Assembly (NCBI GenBank): GCA_964343195.1
Contig: CAYFIR010000175.1
Coordinates: forward strand, 1 to 9,851
DNA: 9,851 bases
Reading direction: 5' to 3'
DNA from: CAYVAP01 sp964343195
GTDB taxonomy: Bacteria; Bacteroidota; Bacteroidia; J057
The position numbers were made by a program, and so were the translations under genes. Positions 5,305-9,851 of this stretch are shown one piece after another (positions within the stretch are counted from its first letter, which is position 1; every line of letters begins with the position of its first letter). Under the pieces are notes generated by a model, which did not search any database, had not been told where the DNA came from, and saw only the letters and a list, made by a program, of their open reading frames with translations.

Positions 5305-7260
5305 ATGCGGACACTCTACTTTTGGCTGTTTCTCACCATTTCTCAAAGCCTGCTGCTTGCCCAGGTGAAGCCCGATGCTCCCCGCTGGGGTCATGTCTCC
5401 AGCGAATATGCAGCACTCACCAGCTGCCCTTTTGATACCAGCGCAGCCGCTGTGGTACTTTCCGATGTAGGTTCCTGGCAAAATTACAGCCTGGAGAATG
5501 GCACCCTTGCTTTTTCCCGGCATGTCAGAATCAAAATTCTCAAGCCCGATGCCCTGGATATTGGGGAGGTAGTCCTGAGGTTTCGTGGCCAAACCGGAGA
5601 AGAACAAATTCGCAACCTGGAAGCACAAACTCTCAACTACCGTGAGCGGTGGCCCCATTGGGAGCGCATCCCACTGGCACTGGAGCACCTTCCCGGCAAA
5701 AAGGTAGATGAAGTTTACTCAGAAAAGCGGTTCACCTTTCGCGACGTTAAGGTTGGCTCCATCATCGAATACCGATACTCCCTCATAACTCCGGACTTTG
5801 AGACCTTGCGCCCGTGGCATTTCCAGCGGGAGATTCCTACCCTGTACAGCGACATCCGGTTATCAGGCTTTGAGTCGGGAGAATATCTGGTTGCCTCCAC
5901 AGGAAGCCATACCGCAGAGTACCTCCGTGGCACCAAGCGCTATATCCGCAAAAACATCCCAGCCCTGGCTCCTGCTCCTTACGGCCCCGGTGCCGGGACA
6001 GAGCGAATAGGGCTACACTTTCAGTTTACCTACCAGCCCTCTATCCAGCAGATGCTGGGGTACGTTTACTACTATGGAGTCAAGAATGATGTCACTGACT
6101 CTCTGCAATGGCATTTCTTCAATGAAAACCTGGAGTACCTGAGCCGATTTAGCGAGACCGAACAAAACTATACTGCCCTACAGTCACTCGTCCGATCCCT
6201 TATCGAAGAAGACAGCAGCCATCAGGGAAGAATCGATGCCATATTTTATCACCTGAATCGCTATATGCGCTGGGATGGACAGTATTCCCGGCAGGTATGG
6301 CGAAGTCCCAGTGCCATCTACCGCAGTCAGCGTGGCAGTAGCGCAGAACTCAACCTGCTGCTCCTTGAAATGCTCACGCTGGCAGGCATTCCTGCCCGCA
6401 AATGCTTCATCGCTACCCAGGATCACAGTCCATATTTCGTGCAGAAGCCCATCCTCACCCAGTTTAATCACGTGCTGGTGCTCGTGCCTTCCACCGAGAA
6501 CCACCAGGCCCTTGTGCTGGACCTTACCCAGCCATTTGCCAGACCCGGCTTCCCGCCGTCTGACTGCCTCCCCAGTGTCGGGTATATCCCCTGGGGTGCC
6601 GACTCTGGCTGGACTGCAGTTCCCCCTCCTGCCATGACCAGTACCCAGATCAGTTATGTATGGAAGGCCCATGGGGATACCGCACATCTGGAGATCCAGG
6701 GGGTTCCCGAAGGATATGTGGCCCAAAACCTGAGAAAACAATGGGCTCTGAGTGCCACAACCGGGGATTTTTGGCAGCAGCTGGCAGATTCCCTGCCGGG
6801 TCTATGGAGCCATCAGAGCGGGGAGTTCCAGCCGGGAATTCGTCCAGGAGAACTGACCCTGCTCCAGGGAAGTTTCATCCAGGAGTTGGCTCAACCCAGA
6901 CGCATTGCGCTAAAACCGCTAGAGTGGCTGACCCAGGCTCCCCCGTTCATCGATTCGAACAGTGACCGTAGTGCTACCTATTTCCGGTATCCACGAGAAT
7001 TTACCTATCGCTTTGAAATACAGATTCCGGAGGGATACCGCGTCACGGAAACCATTCCCACACGGCTACATCAAACTTCAGAGAAAGAGCTGGTTTGCGA
7101 ACTGCGATCAGAACAGAGGGACGGGAAGCTTATCCTGACCGCCAATTGGGCCATCAACCAACCTACTTTACCCGGCACCCATCAACACGAAGTAATCGCA
7201 TTTAGTCAGGCCGCATGGCTCACCTGGAAAAATGCCAGCGTGGTGCTGGAAAAGCAGTAA
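5305..7260 (+). CDS. Exported DUF3857 / transglutaminase-like / DUF3858 protein
   Basis: A 651-residue protein with an N-terminal signal peptide (hydrophobic residues 4-19, probable cleavage near A19-Q20), so it acts in the periplasm or outer membrane region. An N-terminal DUF3857 domain (about 55-250) contains the typical pattern from YSLENGTLAF to KVGSIIEYRYSL. A transglutaminase-like domain (about 305-430) follows. Its RGSSAELNLLLLEMLTLAGIPAR segment aligns with the usual R-G-D-C-K/E core, but the Cys position is S346. The His (H389 in FNHVLVLV) and Asp (D406 in LDLTQP) positions are kept. The C-terminal DUF3858-like beta domain covers about 555-640 (YRFEIQIPEGYRV). Without the Cys, ordinary transglutaminase or cysteine-peptidase chemistry is unlikely; binding or a structural role is more plausible. 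The physiological role of the family is not established. The start ATG gives the signal peptide directly. Confidence 0.87.
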   Translation: MRTLYFWLFLTISQSLLLAQVKPDAPRWGHVSSEYAALTSCPFDTSAAAVVLSDVGSWQNYSLENGTLAFSRHVRIKILKPDALDIGEVVLRFRGQTGEEQIRNLEAQTLNYRERWPHWERIPLALEHLPGKKVDEVYSEKRFTFRDVKVGSIIEYRYSLITPDFETLRPWHFQREIPTLYSDIRLSGFESGEYLVASTGSHTAEYLRGTKRYIRKNIPALAPAPYGPGAGTERIGLHFQFTYQPSIQQMLGYVYYYGVKNDVTDSLQWHFFNENLEYLSRFSETEQNYTALQSLVRSLIEEDSSHQGRIDAIFYHLNRYMRWDGQYSRQVWRSPSAIYRSQRGSSAELNLLLLEMLTLAGIPARKCFIATQDHSPYFVQKPILTQFNHVLVLVPSTENHQALVLDLTQPFARPGFPPSDCLPSVGYIPWGADSGWTAVPPPAMTSTQISYVWKAHGDTAHLEIQGVPEGYVAQNLRKQWALSATTGDFWQQLADSLPGLWSHQSGEFQPGIRPGELTLLQGSFIQELAQPRRIALKPLEWLTQAPPFIDSNSDRSATYFRYPREFTYRFEIQIPEGYRVTETIPTRLHQTSEKELVCELRSEQRDGKLILTANWAINQPTLPGTHQHEVIAFSQAAWLTWKNASVVLEKQ

Positions 7261-7272
7261 GTTACTGGACAG

Positions 7273-7303
7273 AGTTCGAAGTTTCCCGCTCTGCGGGATT
7301 TCG
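7273..7303 (+). repeat. AGTTCGA heptads merging into a GC-rich hairpin
   Basis: AGTTCGA and AGTTTCC form two 7-nt units at 7273-7286. Overlapping them, CGAA (7277-7280) pairs with TTCG (7300-7303), and TCCCGC (7284-7289) pairs with GCGGGA (7293-7298) around a TCT loop. An internal loop separates the two stems. The hairpin starts 17 bp past the stop codon at 7258-7260 and could slow or end transcription, but no T-run follows, so I do not call it an intrinsic terminator. Confidence 0.45.
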
Positions 7304-7463
7304 CTGTGCCCAACGCGGCTCGTAGCCTAAAGTGCTGATGGTAAGCGCCTTGTGCCGTACTGAACTGGGTGTTTTCTTCGCTCCGCAGGCACAAGGGGTT
7401 TCAGAACGAAATAGCGTTCCAATTGATGAGAAAGTAGTTGTTTGATTGTCAGAGGGTTTTCTT

Positions 7464-7565
7464 ATGAAAAAGAAATACCAAATTTCGGAATCCTTCCACG
7501 AGCTACCTACCGACGATTGCATAATATTCTGCTTACAATCTCCGATTTCGCTGGTAATTCTTTAG
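7464..7565 (+). CDS. Possible 33-residue small protein ahead of icd
   Basis: An ATG at 7464 opens a 33-codon frame that begins MKKKYQISESFHELPTDD, continues with two Cys in a hydrophobic stretch, and ends at TAG (7563-7565). The Lys-rich start and A-rich initiation context look gene-like, but frames this short arise often by chance in AT-rich gaps. I recognise no homologue. It could also be an upstream leader frame if icd is transcribed from farther upstream. Confidence 0.15.
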   Translation: MKKKYQISESFHELPTDDCIIFCLQSPISLVIL

Positions 7566-7570
7566 ATTTG
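7563..7570 (+). promoter_or_regulatory. Candidate -7 promoter element of icd
   Basis: TAGATTTG is an exact TAnnTTTG match, 55 nt ahead of the icd ATG, giving a leader near 50 nt. No TTG is seen at the usual -33 spacing; the nearest is an imperfect ATTTCG at 7545-7550. Confidence 0.35.
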
Positions 7571-7625
7571 AGCGATTTCACAATCGACTTTTCAACAAAT
7601 ACTATTATTCCCAATCCTATCCAAT

Positions 7626-8960
7626 ATGGCAGGAGCAAAGATCACAATCTCAGAAGGAGGCAAGCTTAATGTCCCCAATAATCCTACTATTCCATTCATC
7701 ATTGGTGATGGAACTGGTCCCGATATCTGGCACGCTTCTGTTCGCGTATTTGACGCAGCAGTAGAAAAAGCATATGGTGGCAGTAAAAAGATCGAGTGGC
7801 TGGAAGTACTGGCTGGTGAGAAGGCCTTCAACGAAACTGGCGAATGGCTGCCTCAGGCGACTGTAGATGCCATCGACGAGTATCTCGTAGCCATCAAAGG
7901 CCCTCTGACCACTCCTATCGGTGGTGGTATCCGCTCTCTGAACGTGGCCCTGCGCCAGAAGCTTGACCTGTACACCTGCCTGCGCCCTGTACGCTGGTTC
8001 ACTGGAGTCCCTTCTCCAGTAGTACACCCCGAGTGGGTTGACATGGTAATCTTCCGTGAAAACACCGAAGACATCTACGCAGGTATCGAAGCCAAGGCTG
8101 GTTCTGACAAGGCTGAGAAACTGCTGGAATTCCTGAAAGAAGAATTCCCGGAAGATTTTGCCAAAATCCGCTTTGGTTCCGACGAGAAAGTAAACGAATA
8201 CCTCGGCCAGATTGGAGGATCTGCCAGTGGACAGGTAGAGGTCGGACTGGGGATCAAGCCCGTATCCCGCCAGGGAACTGAGCGTCTGGTTCGTTCTTCC
8301 ATCGAATATGCAATCCAGCATGGCCGCAAGTCTGTTACCCTGGTACACAAGGGCAACATCATGAAGTTCACAGAAGGGTCTTTCCGTGACTACGGCTACG
8401 AACTGGCTGAGCGTGAGTACGCTGACAAAACCTACACATGGGCTCAGTATGACCGCACCCTCGCCGCTGAAGGCAAGGATGCTGCCAACAAAGAGCAGGA
8501 TGAAGCACTGGCCGCTGGAAAAATCCTGGTTAAGGACGCCATCGCTGACATCGCCCTGCAGCAGGTACTGACCCGTCCTAAAGAGTTTGATGTGATCGCT
8601 ACCCTGAACCTGAATGGAGACTACCTGTCTGATGCTTTGGCTGCACAGGTAGGGGGTATCGGCATCGCACCAGGTGCGAACATCAACTACATCACTGGTC
8701 ACGCTCTGTTTGAGGCTACTCATGGTACTGCCCCCAAATATGCTGGTCAGGACAAGGTGAATCCTAGCTCTGTAATTCTCTCTGGTGTGCTGATGCTGGA
8801 GCACATGGGCTGGCAGGAAGCTGCTGACATGATCATCAAAGGCATTGAGACTTCCATTTCTGGCAAGCGCGTAACCTATGACTTCGAGCGCCTGATGGAA
8901 GGAGCTACCAAACTGAAGTGCTCAGAGTTCGGTGATGAGATCATCAAGAACATGGGATAA
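7626..8960 (+). CDS. icd: Isocitrate dehydrogenase, NADP-dependent
   Basis: A 444-residue homologue of the E. coli Icd type. It oxidatively decarboxylates isocitrate to 2-oxoglutarate in the cytosolic TCA cycle and makes NADPH. Substrate-binding residues are present: S104, N106, R110, R120 and R144, with catalytic Y151 (DIYAGIE) and K242 (VHKGNIMKF). The metal ligands D332 and D336 lie in NLNGDYLSDAL. NADP preference is indicated by K371-Y372 in HGTAPKYAGQDKVNP, and by Y418 and R422 in TYDFERLM, which match the E. coli 2'-phosphate-binding residues. It is about 28 residues longer than the E. coli enzyme, with extra sequence near 175-206 and 266-300. The start ATG at 7626 leaves a short N-terminus before the IGDGTGPDI motif (26-34). 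It is monocistronic: it has its own -7-like element and a strong terminator. Codon use is visibly more biased than in its neighbours, as expected of a highly expressed gene. Confidence 0.97.
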   Translation: MAGAKITISEGGKLNVPNNPTIPFIIGDGTGPDIWHASVRVFDAAVEKAYGGSKKIEWLEVLAGEKAFNETGEWLPQATVDAIDEYLVAIKGPLTTPIGGGIRSLNVALRQKLDLYTCLRPVRWFTGVPSPVVHPEWVDMVIFRENTEDIYAGIEAKAGSDKAEKLLEFLKEEFPEDFAKIRFGSDEKVNEYLGQIGGSASGQVEVGLGIKPVSRQGTERLVRSSIEYAIQHGRKSVTLVHKGNIMKFTEGSFRDYGYELAEREYADKTYTWAQYDRTLAAEGKDAANKEQDEALAAGKILVKDAIADIALQQVLTRPKEFDVIATLNLNGDYLSDALAAQVGGIGIAPGANINYITGHALFEATHGTAPKYAGQDKVNPSSVILSGVLMLEHMGWQEAADMIIKGIETSISGKRVTYDFERLMEGATKLKCSEFGDEIIKNMG

Positions 8961-8963
8961 TTC

Positions 8964-8984
8964 AGTTCGGAGTTTGAAGTTCGA
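8964..8984. repeat. Heptanucleotide tandem repeat, AGTTCGA x3
   Basis: Three head-to-tail 7-nt units, AGTTCGG, AGTTTGA and AGTTCGA, start 4 bp after the icd stop codon. The same family occurs at 7273-7286, and a degenerate pair (GTTCGT, AGTTGGG) opens the window at 1-13. Confidence 0.55.
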
Positions 8985-9028
8985 GGTGTAACGTTATTAC
9001 TGAGCCTGCGAACCAACATCCATAAATT

Positions 9029-9059
9029 GACCCTGTGGCACGAGCTGCAGGGTCTTTTT
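9029..9059 (+). terminator. Intrinsic terminator of icd
   Basis: GACCCTGTGGC (9029-9039) pairs with GCTGCAGGGTC (9044-9054) in an 11-bp stem with two G-T wobbles and an ACGA tetraloop. TTTTT (9055-9059) follows directly. It lies 69 bp past the icd stop codon. Confidence 0.85.
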
Positions 9060-9067
9060 CATTTTCA

Positions 9068-9075
9068 TACCTTTG
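9068..9075 (+). promoter_or_regulatory. Candidate -7 promoter element of the acetyltransferase gene
   Basis: TACCTTTG followed by CA exactly matches TAnnTTTG and lies between the icd terminator and the acetyltransferase frame. Transcription would begin near 9082, so coding must start downstream of that. This favours a TTG start at 9101 or 9107. The -33 region is only T-rich. Confidence 0.5.
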
Positions 9076-9106
9076 CAGCGTTTTTCACGCCAAAATAGCG
9101 TTGCTT

Positions 9107-9655
9107 TTGATTCACTCCCATCAAATAACAATCAGAAAGGTAAGCTCTGCGGACCTTGACTGGCTGCACCCCTTTGCCAGGCGAATTTTCTGCGAGGCCT
9201 ACGAGCGATACTACACCCCAGAGCAGTTCTGGGGCTACACCGACTGGGCCTTTTCACAGGAGCAGTGGCAGCAGGAACTCACGGATGAGCGCAATGCCTT
9301 TCATGTAGCCTGGGTGGAGGGGCAGCCTGCTGGCTACATCAAACTGTCTCATGGCCAGGAACCAGCATCATTATCCGATCAGTCGCTACTTGAGGTCGGT
9401 CGCCTCTATGTTGATGCCCCCTTTCACGGGAGAGGCATTGCCCAGCAATTGATGGACCTCGCCCATGAAGTCGGCAAAGACCAGGGCTTTGATGGGTTGT
9501 GGCTGGTGGTGTGGCAGCAGGAAGGGCGCGCCCTTTCTTTTTACCGCAAAAATGGATTTGAACCCGTGGGAACCTATTTTTTTGAGATGGGAGATGGGTT
9601 GATTGAGGAAGACTTTCTCATGCGAAAGCTGTGGAAGGGGACAAAAGGTGTATAG
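9107..9655 (+). CDS. GNAT family N-acetyltransferase, PaiA-like
   Basis: The 182-residue product is a GNAT-fold acetyltransferase, transferring acetyl from acetyl-CoA to an amine. Motif A is clear (LEVGRLYVDAPF then HGRGIA at 107-112, the acetyl-CoA pyrophosphate loop). Motif B follows, with LWLVVW and FYRKNGFEPVG (145-155), then FFEMGDGLIEEDFLMRKL. The order and wording of these blocks resemble B. subtilis PaiA, a polyamine N-acetyltransferase, but the substrate here is unproven. No ATG is available upstream of motif A. TTG codons at 9107 or 9101 place the start just before the expected ITIRKV strand. A GTG at 9035 would put the start inside the icd terminator and upstream of the -7 element, so I reject it. 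The last two codons and the stop (GGT GTA TAG) are the first unit of the 9-nt repeat array. Confidence 0.82.
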   Translation: MIHSHQITIRKVSSADLDWLHPFARRIFCEAYERYYTPEQFWGYTDWAFSQEQWQQELTDERNAFHVAWVEGQPAGYIKLSHGQEPASLSDQSLLEVGRLYVDAPFHGRGIAQQLMDLAHEVGKDQGFDGLWLVVWQQEGRALSFYRKNGFEPVGTYFFEMGDGLIEEDFLMRKLWKGTKGV

Positions 9656-9700
9656 GGTGTATAGGGTGTATAGGGTGTATAGGGTGTATAGGGTGTATAG
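9647..9700. repeat. Perfect 9-nt tandem repeat, GGTGTATAG x6
   Basis: Six identical copies of GGTGTATAG run without interruption from 9647 to 9700. The first copy is also the final Gly-Val-stop of the acetyltransferase gene. Because 9 is a multiple of 3, each further copy adds another in-frame TAG. Perfect identity suggests recent slippage expansion. Confidence 0.95.
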
Positions 9701-9723
9701 TTGATACGAATAACCAGAGTGCC

Positions 9724-9770
9724 CATATTCCCCTTATATACCTTACTTCCCTTCATTTCCCTTATATACC
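9724..9770. repeat. Degenerate 9-nt repeat array in inverted orientation to the perfect array
   Basis: Blocks read CATATTCCC, TTATATACC (9734-9742), TTACTTCCC, TTCATTTCCC and TTATATACC (9762-9770). TTATATACC can pair with GGTGTATAG of the array at 9647-9700 (seven Watson-Crick pairs and two G-T wobbles), so the two arrays could form arms of one imperfect stem. From 9771 to the window end (81 bp) I see nothing further. Confidence 0.55.
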
Positions 9771-9851
9771 CGAATAAGGCTTATCACAGACATCTACTTA
9801 ACCGAAACTCCCCTTGGAAAATTCACCCAACACCCCCATCCTCCTGCGCCG

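Larger units (their letters stand above)
7261..7625. other. Intergenic region upstream of icd with several small inverted repeats
   Basis: This 365-bp gap contains no convincing gene. From left to right it holds two AGTTCGA heptads (7273-7286) that overlap a hairpin (7277-7303), a pair of 9-bp inverted arms CCTTGTGCC (7348-7356) and GGCACAAGG (7388-7396) with a 31-nt loop, and a small hairpin GAACG/CGTTC (7404-7419). A tiny possible frame (7464-7565) and a -7-like element (7563-7570) follow ahead of the icd ATG. The first 160 bp are GC-richer than the remainder, and their dense inverted repeats suggest a dispersed intergenic element. That is an inference from composition only. Confidence 0.5.

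Noticed and set aside
6184..6741. Minus-strand frame opposite the DUF3857 gene
   Set aside because: It is a shadow of the real coding strand. The low-complexity, Gly/His-rich translation lacks family motifs.
7650..8804. Long open frame of 384 codons on the minus strand, opposite icd
   Set aside because: It lies wholly antisense to a clearly conserved, highly expressed enzyme. The biased codon use of icd avoids triplets that would be stops in that frame. The translated sequence shows no recognisable domain.
9035..9100. GTG start at 9035 for the acetyltransferase
   Set aside because: The first codons would lie inside the icd terminator hairpin and before the candidate promoter, and the added residues do not belong to the GNAT fold.
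9647..9700. Possible CRISPR-like array
   Set aside because: The units are 9 nt with no spacers, and no cas gene is present. It is a plain tandem repeat.
9574..9756. Minus-strand frame encoding a Tyr-Thr-Pro repeat peptide
   Set aside because: It is only the reverse reading of the GGTGTATAG DNA repeat plus the acetyltransferase 3' end. The repetition is a DNA-level property.

Overview
The window looks like chromosomal DNA of a free-living Bacteroidota bacterium, possibly of the Saprospiria/Cytophagia kind. Three things point there. Intergenic sequences match the Bacteroidota -7 promoter element TAnnTTTG, and clear Shine-Dalgarno sites are absent. One gene encodes a DUF3857/transglutaminase-like exported protein of a type common in that phylum. 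The intergenic gaps carry short tandem repeats. The assignment is an inference; there is no rRNA or marker phylogeny in the window.

Left half (minus strand, read right to left): a front-end type membrane fatty acid desaturase (4931-3804), a strong intrinsic terminator, a GT-C (ArnT/PMT-like) membrane glycosyltransferase (3646-1970), a soluble GT2 glycosyltransferase of the dolichyl-phosphate-mannose-synthase type (1810-1034), and a lipoprotein of unknown function (907-122). The GT2 and GT-C enzymes make a plausible pair: the first would load a sugar onto a polyprenyl phosphate, and the second would transfer it to an acceptor outside the cytoplasmic membrane.

Right half (plus strand): a secreted DUF3857/transglutaminase-like/DUF3858 protein whose catalytic Cys position is Ser (5305-7260), NADP-dependent isocitrate dehydrogenase icd (7626-8960) with its own intrinsic terminator, and a PaiA-like GNAT acetyltransferase (about 9107-9655) that seems to start at TTG and has its own -7 element just after the icd terminator. 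A divergent promoter region of about 370 bp (4932-5304) separates the halves.

No phage, transposase, CRISPR, toxin-antitoxin or defence gene is visible. The genes are ordinary housekeeping and envelope functions. The unusual layer lies between them. Most intergenic gaps hold short tandem repeats of 7-nt units (CGTAATT, CATTGAT and AGTTCGA families) or 9-nt units (GGTGTATAG/CTATACACC family). Two of these loci have arms in opposite orientation that could fold on themselves. One 9-nt array contains the stop codon of the acetyltransferase gene. A second regulatory oddity is a terminator hairpin that abuts the GT-C start codon and overlaps a candidate promoter for that gene.
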